A stretch of DNA of 64,000 bases from Azospirillum sp. TSH64 (lineage in GTDB: Bacteria; Pseudomonadota; Alphaproteobacteria; Azospirillales; Azospirillaceae), in contig NZ_LGQW01000015.1 of assembly GCF_003116035.1 (NCBI RefSeq), positions 4,023,769 to 4,087,768 on the forward strand, given 5' to 3'. Below the pieces are notes generated by a model. That model searched no databases. It saw nothing but the letters and a program-made list of their open reading frames with translations, and was not told the DNA's origin. Position 1 is the first letter of the stretch, and every line of letters begins with the position of its first letter. Of this stretch, positions 17,524 to 24,760 are shown piece by piece. A program made the position numbers and the translations under genes.

Positions 17524-18018
17524 ATGGACCGCAGCCTCGATTCCACCGATATCAAGATCCTGCGCGAGTTGCAGGATGACGGACGCCTCAGCAATGTCGA
17601 GCTGGCCCGCCGCATCAACCTCAGCCCGGCCGCCTGCCTGGAGCGGGTGAAGCGCCTGCAATCCGAGGGCATCATCCAGCGCTATGTCGCGCTGCTCGAC
17701 CCGCATCGGCTGGAGGCGGGGATGCTGGTCTTCGTCGAAGTGGTGCTGGACCGTACCACGCCGGACAATTTCGACGACTTCAAGGCCACCGTCCTGCGCA
17801 TGCCGCAGATCATGGAATGCCACATGGTGGCGGGCGGCTTCGATTATCTGGTCAAGGCCCGCGTGCGCGACATGAACGAATACCGCCTGTTCCTGGGCGA
17901 GCTGCTGTCCACCGCCCGCGGCGTGCGCGAAACCCACACCTACGCGGTGATGGAAGAGGTGAAGAGCGTCACCGCCATCCCGCTTGACGGGCTGTCCAAC
18001 GGGCCGTTGCGCGGCTGA
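17524..18018 (+). CDS. lrp: Leucine-responsive regulatory protein, Lrp/AsnC family
   Basis: A 164-residue regulator with an N-terminal helix-turn-helix (SNVELARRINLSPAACLERVKRL, about 25-47) and a C-terminal RAM effector/oligomerisation domain (GGFDYLVKARVRDMNEYR, THTYAVMEEVK). It matches E. coli Lrp along its whole length, including IMECHMVAGGFDYL and the RAM glycine, so it is the global-type Lrp rather than a narrow AsnC-like factor. The start at 17524 fits the family N-terminus (MDRSLDSTDIKIL). It stands alone between the kinase gene and the chemoreceptor. Regulation of the nearby leucine operon is possible but unproven. Confidence 0.92.
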   Translation: MDRSLDSTDIKILRELQDDGRLSNVELARRINLSPAACLERVKRLQSEGIIQRYVALLDPHRLEAGMLVFVEVVLDRTTPDNFDDFKATVLRMPQIMECHMVAGGFDYLVKARVRDMNEYRLFLGELLSTARGVRETHTYAVMEEVKSVTAIPLDGLSNGPLRG

Positions 18019-18293
18019 ACGGTCAGACCATATAGCTTTTTCCAAATTGCATAATACTTTGGGACCGGTCCGCTTTTCCGGAGGCATTTTGCGACGAACA
18101 ATGCCTGCCGATTTCGCGTCGCCGTTGCGCCCGAACGCCGAGTTTGTTCGCTTACCGACAAAATGATGCGGCATGCCGCTTGCAGCGCAAGCTCCGGTCC
18201 TGGAGGCCGACCGATGCTTTCATGCTGCTGCTATCGGTTCGCCACCATGCCCGACCGACTTGTTCGAGGCTATGGCTGGAGCGGAACCGCGTC

Positions 18294-21257
18294 ATGCGCG
18301 TCAACACACCGATCACCGACCGAGAAGTTCATTTGACCGACGGGGTTCCTCTGGTGTCGCGCACCGACACCGGCGGGCGCATCACCTTTGTGAACCGGGC
18401 TTTCGTCGAGATCAGCGGCTTCGACGAGCATGAGCTGATCGGCGCCCCGCACAACATCGTCCGCCACCCCCACATGCCGAAGGAGGCCTTCGCCGATCTG
18501 TGGGCGACGGCGAAGATGGGGCGGCCCTGGGAAGGGCTGGTGAAGAACCGCACCAAAGGCGGCGATTTCTATTGGGTGCGCGCCAACGTCACGCCGGTGT
18601 TGGAGGATGGCGCCCTCACCGGCTTCATCTCCATCCGCTCCAAGCCGTCACGGGACGAGATCGCAGCGGCCGACAGGCTCTATGCGGAGATGCGCGACAA
18701 CCGGGCGGCTGTGGACCTCCGCGGTGGCGGGCTGTACCGGAAGGGGCCTCGTCGCTGGCTGGACGCTGCATGGACGAGCATGACCGGGCGGCTGCTCGGT
18801 GCTTTCGTGCTGCTGATCGCGGCGATGATTTTCGTGGGTGGCTTGGGGCTGGAGGGCATGTCGGCATCGAACGACGCCCTGACGCGCGTGTACAGCCAAC
18901 GTCTGGCTGCCGCCAGGATTAGCAACGATATCCTGACCCGTATGGCGGACAACCGGCAGATCATAACCAGCCTGATCATTGAGGTGCGGGATGGCGCCCA
19001 ACCGGCGGTGATCAAGGATCTGCTGTCCCGGATCGAAGGCAACATCGCGGCCATCACGGCGGTCTGGGCCGAATACAGCGCCTTGCCGAAACTGCCCGAA
19101 GAACGGGTGTTGGCCGACCGTTTCTTCGAACTGCGCACGAAATACGTGAAGGACGGACTGCGGCCGACGATGGAGCATATCAAGGACGGCGATTCGCTTG
19201 CGGTCGAACGGGATGTCCGGACGGTCGTCACGCCGCTGTTCGCAGCGGCCTTCGAAGCGAACCGTGACCTGCTGAACTTCCAGATGAAAAGCGCCGGGCA
19301 AGAGGTTTCGGAGGCGCAGAGTGACTTCTCTGATCGGTTCATGGAGACGGCGGCAATCGTTTCCGCTCTGGCGGTCGCGTCCGGGCTGATCTCCTGGGGG
19401 CTGCTTCTGACCTTCCGGAGGCCGCTGAAATCTTTTGAAAGGACGTTCGCCCGCATTTCCCGTGGAGATTTCGTCAGCCCGGCTGAAGCCATCGGCGTGC
19501 CGGAATTCCGGCGCGTGGCATCGGAGCTGAACGCGATGAAGGCGAAGCTGGCCTACGGCATCCACGAGAAGCACGAGACCGAGCTGCGCCAGAAGGCGGC
19601 GACCCGCCAGGCCCTGCTGGAAACCTGCAAATCCATCGAAGGCGACCTGGATTCCACCTGGATGGGCGTGGAACTGGCGAGCCGGCGCGCCGGCGACGGC
19701 ATCGAGCACCTGATGAAGGCGCTCGGCGTCGTGCGTGAGAACACCGTGGTGGTGTCGGCCGCGTCGGAGCAGGCCAGCTCCAACGCCCAGTCGGTCGCCG
19801 CCGCGACGGAGGAACTGAATTCCTCCGGGCAGGAGATCGCCCGGCAGGCCGCGCGCTCCAGCGAGGTGGCGCGGCGTGCGGTGGACAGCGCCCGTGGCTC
19901 CGCCTCCGCCATCGGCCGGATGGAGATCGCGACGGAGGAGATCGCCAAGGTCGCCACCCTCATCAACGAGATCGCCGGCCAGACCAACCTGCTGGCGCTG
20001 AACGCCACCATCGAAGCCGCGCGTGCGGGGGAGGCCGGCAAGGGCTTCGCCGTCGTCGCCAGCGAGGTCAAGCAGCTTGCCAACCAGACCTCGCGTGCGA
20101 CGGAGGACATCGCCCGCCAGATCGAGCAGCTGAAGCATGCGGTCGGCGGCAGCGTCTCGGCCATCCAGACCGTCATCTCGGTGATCGAGGAGATCGACGA
20201 GGCGGCCACCGCCACCGCCGCCGCGGTGGAGGAGCAGTCCGCCGCCAATGCCGAGATCGGGCGCAGCGCCACCAACTCCGCCGGCGGCGCTTCCCAGGTG
20301 TCGGGCAGCGTGCTGCGGATCCGCGACCAGACCGACGAGATCACCGGCATCGCCACCGACGTCAACCGCCGCATGACCGACACCCAGGGCGCGGTGGCCG
20401 ACCTCAAGCGCCGGCTGGTCATCGCGCTGCGCCAGTCTGTGGCGGGCGACCGTCGCATCTCCAACCGCATCCCGTGCGAGGAGCCGATCGCCATGACCGT
20501 GGCGGGCGACCGCCGCACCGTCACCATGCTGGATCTGTCGCTGGACGGGCTGCTGATCGACAGCAAGGGGCTGCCGGAGCTGCCCGAGCAGACACAAGTG
20601 ACCGTGACCCTGCGCGATGTCGGCGATCTGCCGGCCATCGTCGCCGGAACCAGCGATCTCGGCCTGCATCTGGCCTTGGACGACCTGTCGGACGCCCAGA
20701 ACAGCCGTCTGGAAAGCCTCTACAACGCGATGGTCGAGGCCGATTCCGCCATCATCGCTACCGCACAGGACGCCGCGGCGGCCCTGGGCAAAGCATTGGA
20801 GGGGGCGCTTGCCAACGGCGGCATCGGCGAGGAGGCCCTGTTCTCGACCGAGCTGTCCACCATTCCCGGCACGGAGCCGGAGCAGTGCCTCGCCCCCTTC
20901 ACCGACCTGACCGACCGCCTGTTCCCGGCGATCCAGGAGCCGATCCTTGCCTCCAACCCGCGCATCCAGTTCTGTGCGGCGGTCAACGTCGTCGGCTACC
21001 TGCCAACCCACAACAGCCGCTATTCCGATCCGCAGCGGCCGGGCGACGCGGTCTGGAATGCCGCCCACTGCCGCAACCGCCGTGTCTTCGCCGACCGCTC
21101 CGGCCTTGCCGCGGCGCGCAACACCCGGTCGTTCCTGTTGCAGGCCTATCGCCGCGACATGGGCGGCGGCCAGATGGTCCGCCTGAAGGAGGTCGATGCG
21201 CCGATCATGGTGCGCGGCCGCCATTGGGGCAATCTGCGGCTGGCCTACATGCCGTGA
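18294..21257 (+). CDS. Aer-like aerotaxis/energy-taxis chemoreceptor with C-terminal PilZ domain
   Basis: A 987-residue receptor. Residues 10-125 are an Aer-type PAS domain very close to E. coli Aer (GAPHNIVRHPHMPKEAFADLW, KGGDFYWVRANVTP), which binds FAD; at the Arg57-His58-x-60 triplet the E. coli Asp60 is His here. Transmembrane helices at about 167-185 and 353-374 flank a roughly 165-residue periplasmic four-helix region, then HAMP and an MCP signalling domain with the hairpin tip EIAGQTNLLALNATIEAARAG (559-579). Residues 720-800 form a PilZ domain with both c-di-GMP motifs (RISNR at 721-725 and DLSLDG at 747-752). Beyond 880 lies a further conserved block (YLPTHNSRYS, NRRVFADRSGLAAARNTR) of unknown role. 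In Azospirillum, PilZ-bearing receptors tie c-di-GMP to aerotaxis. Confidence 0.9.
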   Translation: MRVNTPITDREVHLTDGVPLVSRTDTGGRITFVNRAFVEISGFDEHELIGAPHNIVRHPHMPKEAFADLWATAKMGRPWEGLVKNRTKGGDFYWVRANVTPVLEDGALTGFISIRSKPSRDEIAAADRLYAEMRDNRAAVDLRGGGLYRKGPRRWLDAAWTSMTGRLLGAFVLLIAAMIFVGGLGLEGMSASNDALTRVYSQRLAAARISNDILTRMADNRQIITSLIIEVRDGAQPAVIKDLLSRIEGNIAAITAVWAEYSALPKLPEERVLADRFFELRTKYVKDGLRPTMEHIKDGDSLAVERDVRTVVTPLFAAAFEANRDLLNFQMKSAGQEVSEAQSDFSDRFMETAAIVSALAVASGLISWGLLLTFRRPLKSFERTFARISRGDFVSPAEAIGVPEFRRVASELNAMKAKLAYGIHEKHETELRQKAATRQALLETCKSIEGDLDSTWMGVELASRRAGDGIEHLMKALGVVRENTVVVSAASEQASSNAQSVAAATEELNSSGQEIARQAARSSEVARRAVDSARGSASAIGRMEIATEEIAKVATLINEIAGQTNLLALNATIEAARAGEAGKGFAVVASEVKQLANQTSRATEDIARQIEQLKHAVGGSVSAIQTVISVIEEIDEAATATAAAVEEQSAANAEIGRSATNSAGGASQVSGSVLRIRDQTDEITGIATDVNRRMTDTQGAVADLKRRLVIALRQSVAGDRRISNRIPCEEPIAMTVAGDRRTVTMLDLSLDGLLIDSKGLPELPEQTQVTVTLRDVGDLPAIVAGTSDLGLHLALDDLSDAQNSRLESLYNAMVEADSAIIATAQDAAAALGKALEGALANGGIGEEALFSTELSTIPGTEPEQCLAPFTDLTDRLFPAIQEPILASNPRIQFCAAVNVVGYLPTHNSRYSDPQRPGDAVWNAAHCRNRRVFADRSGLAAARNTRSFLLQAYRRDMGGGQMVRLKEVDAPIMVRGRHWGNLRLAYMP

Positions 21258-21261
21258 CCGC

Positions 21262-21831
21262 TCAGGATTGCGGCTGCGCCGCCGGCACCAGCACGTCGGC
21301 GCAGATCGCCCGCACCACCTCGGCCCGGTCGGCCGCGGCGCCGGGGGCGAGCAGGCCCTGGCCGAAGGCGAAGGCGTAGAACAGGTAGGCGCGGGCGAAG
21401 GCCTGGTCGGCGGGCAGGCCGAGCGCCACGAACAGGCCGGCGACGCTGTGCAGGCGTTCGCGGTCGACCTCGGCGATGACGCCTTCCGCCTCCGGCGCGC
21501 GCCGGGCCCAGTCGCGCACCGCCAGCTCGATCGCCATGCCGCGCGGCTTGTTGCCGCCATAGAGCGCCAGCAGGTCGCGCAGCTGCTGCGCCGGTTCGCG
21601 CCCGTCCAGCCGGGTCTGTTCCTTGATCGCGGCGATGCGGCCCAGCTTCCAGCTGTCCAGCAGGGCGCTCATCAGCTCGGTGCGGTCGCGGAAATGCCAG
21701 TAGAAGCTGCCCTTGGTGACCTTCAGGGCCTTCGCCAGCACCTCCACCCGAACCTTGTCGACGCCGCCTTCGGCCAGCGCCGCGAAGGCGGCCGCCAGCC
21801 AGGATTCGCGGTTCTTCGTCTTGGATTCCAT
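21262..21831 (-). CDS. TetR-family transcriptional regulator
   Basis: A 189-residue regulator with an N-terminal helix-turn-helix (VRVEVLAKALKVTKGSFYWHFRDRTEL, about 28-54) and a variable ligand-binding C-terminus. I chose the ATG at 21831 because AAGGA lies 7 bases upstream; a longer start at 21855 is possible. It lies 77 bases downstream of, and on the same strand as, the HTH-synthetase fusion gene, so both may be one transcript controlling the same acyl/CoA pathway. Its 3' end is only 4 bases from the chemoreceptor stop (convergent). Confidence 0.88.
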   Translation of the reverse strand: MESKTKNRESWLAAAFAALAEGGVDKVRVEVLAKALKVTKGSFYWHFRDRTELMSALLDSWKLGRIAAIKEQTRLDGREPAQQLRDLLALYGGNKPRGMAIELAVRDWARRAPEAEGVIAEVDRERLHSVAGLFVALGLPADQAFARAYLFYAFAFGQGLLAPGAAADRAEVVRAICADVLVPAAQPQS

Positions 21832-21908
21832 ACCCGTCCTTCGCGCTCTTCCCATTGCCGCAGCCGCAGTCCCGAACGCGTTCTATACCCGAAAAGAGGG
21901 GGCCGTGA

Positions 21909-23663
21909 CTATTCGCCCTGCTGCATCTGGATCGCGTCGGATGCCCGGCCGCGGTAATGGATGTTACCGTCACCGTCCAGGAAAGCCCGGTCGCCGGTCA
22001 GGTAGTAGCGTCGGCCGTGGCGGAAGCGCTGGGCTGTGCGGTCCGGGTTGTTGGCGTAGGATTCGAACCAGAACAGCGGCGAGTGGTCGACGTCGATCGC
22101 GATCTCGCCGGCACCACCCACCGGCGCCTCCCGCCCGTCTGGGTCGAGGATGACGACGCGGAAGCCCGGCATCGGCCGGCCGAGCGAGCCGCTTGCCGGC
22201 TGGACCGCATCCGCGCCGTCCGGTCCTTCGGACTCGTGGCGTCCGATGCCGTCGGGATCGTAGCGGTTCACGATGAAGATGCCGGTCTCGCGCTGACCAT
22301 ACTGGTCGAGCAGGGGAACCTTCACCGTCCGGTTGGCCCAGGCGATCAGGTCGGGCGGCAGCGGCTCGCCCACCACCGACAGGATGCGCAGCGCGGTCTG
22401 ATGCGACACGCCGGGGTCGGCGCCGTGCCAGGCGCGGATCTGCGACGGGGCGGCGGTCAGGTTGGTGACGCCGAACTTGGTCAGCATGCGGTAGCCCTGC
22501 CGCACATCGTACGGCCCGTCGCAGAAGATCGTCGTCCGTCCGAGCAGCAGCGGCCCGACCAGCCCGTAATAGGCGCCATAGGCCCAGCCGGGATCGGCCA
22601 TGTTCCAGTAGATGTCGTCGTCGCGCAGGTCGAGGCCGATGCGCATGTACTGTTCGATCCCCGACAGCGCCTTGACCGGCAGCGAGACGCCGAGCGGCGT
22701 CGGCTCGGATTCCGAGGTGTAGATCAGGGCGAAGGCGTCGCCTTCGCGGTAACGCGCCACCTCGGCCAGCGGCGCGGCCTCGTGCAGCGACGACCAGAAG
22801 GGCACGGCGTCGGGGCCGAAGGCCTCGTCGCCCTCCACCGTCACCACCGGGCGGGTGTTGTCGCGCGGCACCTTGCGGCGCAGGAAGCCGTTGGTGACGA
22901 TGGCCCGCGCGTCGCTGTCGGCCAGCCGGTAGGCGACGGCCGAGGCGGTGTAGGTGGTGAACAGCGGCATGTAGACACCGCCCAGCCGCCAGATCGCCAG
23001 CGCGGTGATCAGCAGTTCCGGCCCCTTCGGCAGCAGGACCGCCACCCGGTCGCCCGGTCCCACCCCCATGCCGGCCAGCACGGTGGCGAAGCGCGCCGAA
23101 TCCCGGGCCAGCCGGGCGAAACTCAGCTCCGTCGTCTGTCCGGCGACGCTTTCATGCAGCAGCGCCGCCCGCGCGCCGTCGGCGGCACGGACATGGCGGT
23201 CGCACAGCAATGTCGCCAGCGCGATGGAGTCGCCGCGGTATTCCGGCCGCAGGAAGGCCGACGGCCTCACCATCAGCACGGGCGGTGAGGGCTGCACGGC
23301 CACCGGTGCCGCGGTCTCCGGCGGCTGGGGCGGGGCAGGGGGAGGCGGCGGTGCCGGCGGACGGTGGCGCAGCGCCGCCAGATCGCCCAGCGCCATCAGG
23401 TCGGGACCCAGGTGATAGCGCTTGCTGCGACCATCCTGCTCGACCAGCCCGTCGCGCGCCAGCGCCATCAGCAGCCGGTGCGCGGTGGCCTTCGACAGCC
23501 CGACCCCCGTCATCAAATCGGCCAGCCGCGCCCCGTCGGTTTCGGCGTCGGCGACCGCGCGCAGCAGCGCGATGGCGCGCTCCAGGCTTTGGGTACCGCC
23601 CGCCGCGCCCGGAGTGGAGGGGGGAGTGGCTGGAGCGGGGACGATGTCGGCGTGACTGCTCAT
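21909..23663 (-). CDS. IclR-type wHTH fused to a degenerate acyl-CoA synthetase domain
   Basis: A 584-residue single open frame. Residues 24-97 are an IclR-family winged helix (TQSLERAIALLRAVAD, GLSKATAHRLLMAL, KRYHLGPDLMALG). A proline-rich linker (101-130) follows, and in place of the IclR effector domain there is an AMP-binding fold (about 135-584) closest to medium-chain/acetyl-CoA synthetases (WNMADPGWAYGAYYGLVG, YGQRETGIF, YLTGDRAFLDGDGNIHYRGR). The phosphate loop is ruined (YTSESEPTPLGV instead of YTSGTTGxPKG) and the protein stops at the hinge, so the C-terminal lid and catalytic Lys are absent. It should bind a ligand but not make acyl-CoA. Possible starts are 23663, 23672 and 23675, none with a clear ribosome-binding site. 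Operator copies lie at its start and before the divergent operon. Confidence 0.88.
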   Translation of the reverse strand: MSSHADIVPAPATPPSTPGAAGGTQSLERAIALLRAVADAETDGARLADLMTGVGLSKATAHRLLMALARDGLVEQDGRSKRYHLGPDLMALGDLAALRHRPPAPPPPPAPPQPPETAAPVAVQPSPPVLMVRPSAFLRPEYRGDSIALATLLCDRHVRAADGARAALLHESVAGQTTELSFARLARDSARFATVLAGMGVGPGDRVAVLLPKGPELLITALAIWRLGGVYMPLFTTYTASAVAYRLADSDARAIVTNGFLRRKVPRDNTRPVVTVEGDEAFGPDAVPFWSSLHEAAPLAEVARYREGDAFALIYTSESEPTPLGVSLPVKALSGIEQYMRIGLDLRDDDIYWNMADPGWAYGAYYGLVGPLLLGRTTIFCDGPYDVRQGYRMLTKFGVTNLTAAPSQIRAWHGADPGVSHQTALRILSVVGEPLPPDLIAWANRTVKVPLLDQYGQRETGIFIVNRYDPDGIGRHESEGPDGADAVQPASGSLGRPMPGFRVVILDPDGREAPVGGAGEIAIDVDHSPLFWFESYANNPDRTAQRFRHGRRYYLTGDRAFLDGDGNIHYRGRASDAIQMQQGE

Positions 23664-23665
23664 GA

Positions 23666-23682
23666 GGTCCATCATATGGACC
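23666..23682. promoter_or_regulatory. Operator copy 1 (GGTCCA-N5-TGGACC) at the start of the fusion regulator gene
   Basis: A perfect 6+6 inverted repeat with spacer TCATA, lying 2 bases upstream of the 23663 start and over the alternative starts. It matches operator copy 2 (23782-23798) in both arms and in total length. Size and symmetry suit an IclR-type dimer and suggest autoregulation. Confidence 0.7.
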
Positions 23683-23731
23683 GTAAGGCCGCTTGCCGCA
23701 ACAAAAAACATGCAGTGGCGGAATGTCAGTG

Positions 23732-23761
23732 TTGAAAACAGACCGCACCCCGGTATATAGT
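23732..23761 (+). promoter_or_regulatory. Candidate sigma-70-like promoter of the ABC transporter/ligase operon
   Basis: TTGAAA (23732-23737) is followed by TATATA (23754-23759, 16-base spacer) or TATAGT (23756-23761, 18-base spacer). Transcription would start near 23768, placing operator copy 2 just downstream of the start, a classic repressor position. Confidence 0.5.
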
Positions 23762-23781
23762 GAGGAAGTTGCTCATGAAAC

Positions 23782-23798
23782 GGTCCACAATATGGACC
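23782..23798. promoter_or_regulatory. Operator copy 2 (GGTCCA-N5-TGGACC) upstream of the ABC transporter operon
   Basis: A perfect 6+6 inverted repeat with spacer CAATA, 65 bases before the ATG of the first transporter gene. The arms are identical to copy 1; centres are 116 bases apart. It is a likely target of the divergently encoded HTH-synthetase fusion protein. Confidence 0.7.
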
Positions 23799-23863
23799 CC
23801 GCCGGCCACCAAAGAGCCGGATCGTGACCCCGAGAAGCGGTACCAACAGCAACGGAGGAGGAA

Positions 23864-24760
23864 ATGTCAGGCGCGCCCGTCGCACCACACCCCGGCCCTG
23901 GCCAGAATTCCCCTGGCCAAAAGTCGCCCACCACCCAGGCGGAGACCATCTTCGAGGCTCGGGGCGTCAATCTGCGCTTCGGGGGCGTCCATGCGCTGAC
24001 CGACGTCAGTTTCGGCATCCGTAAGGGCGAGTTGTTCTCGATCATCGGTCCCAACGGGGCCGGCAAGACCTCGATGGTTAACTGCATCTCCGGCCGCTAC
24101 CGGCCGACCGACGGCAAGGTCTATTTCAAGGGCCGCGACGTGACGGGGATGACCCCGAACCACCGCGCCGCCCTCGGCATCGGCCGCACCTTCCAGAATC
24201 TGGCGCTGTTCGGGCACATGACCGTGCTCGACAACATCATGGTCGGCCGCCACCATCTGCTGAAGAACAACTTCCTGACCGGGTCGCTCTACTGGCTGAC
24301 CGGCGCCAGGAAAGAGGAGCTGTCCCACCGCCGCGAGGTGGAGGAGATCATCGACTTCCTCGAAATCCAGCATGTGCGCAAGGCGACCGCCGGCACGTTG
24401 TCCTACGGCCTGCGCAAGCGGGTGGAGCTGGCCCGTGCCATCGCGTTGAAGCCCGACCTGATCCTGCTGGACGAGCCGATGGCCGGCATGAACCTCGAAG
24501 AGAAGGAGGACATGGCCCGCTACATCGTCGACCTCAACGAGGAGTTCGGCATGACCGTGGTCATGATCGAACACGACATGGGCGTGGTCATGGACATCTC
24601 GCACCGGGTGATGGTGCTGGAATTCGGCAAGAAGATCGCCGAAGGCAAGCCGGAGGAGGTCCTGGCCGATCCCCGTGTCCGACGCGCCTATCTGGGCGAG
24701 GACGACGAGGAGGAGGCGCCGGTCGCCACCATTCCTCCGGCCCGCAAGGAGGTCGCGTGA
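23864..24760 (+). CDS. Branched-chain-type ABC transporter ATP-binding protein (LivG-like)
   Basis: A 298-residue cytoplasmic ATPase. After a 30-residue Pro/Gln-rich extension come Walker A GPNGAGKT (58-65), Q-loop GRTFQNLALF, signature LSYGLRKRVE, Walker B LILLDEPMAGMN and H-loop IEHDMG, then the C-terminal extension typical of LivG-type subunits. It energises import with the LivF-like partner encoded later in the operon. A strong AGGAGG site precedes the ATG. It is the first gene behind the promoter and operator 2. It overlaps the next gene by one base at TGATG. Confidence 0.92.
   Translation: MSGAPVAPHPGPGQNSPGQKSPTTQAETIFEARGVNLRFGGVHALTDVSFGIRKGELFSIIGPNGAGKTSMVNCISGRYRPTDGKVYFKGRDVTGMTPNHRAALGIGRTFQNLALFGHMTVLDNIMVGRHHLLKNNFLTGSLYWLTGARKEELSHRREVEEIIDFLEIQHVRKATAGTLSYGLRKRVELARAIALKPDLILLDEPMAGMNLEEKEDMARYIVDLNEEFGMTVVMIEHDMGVVMDISHRVMVLEFGKKIAEGKPEEVLADPRVRRAYLGEDDEEEAPVATIPPARKEVA

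Noticed and set aside
21832..21911. Possibility that the HTH-synthetase gene is a frameshifted full-length enzyme
   Set aside because: I read the other two minus-strand frames beyond the stop and found no lid-domain sequence (no GYRIxP-type or catalytic Lys motif) before the TetR gene begins, so the truncation looks real.
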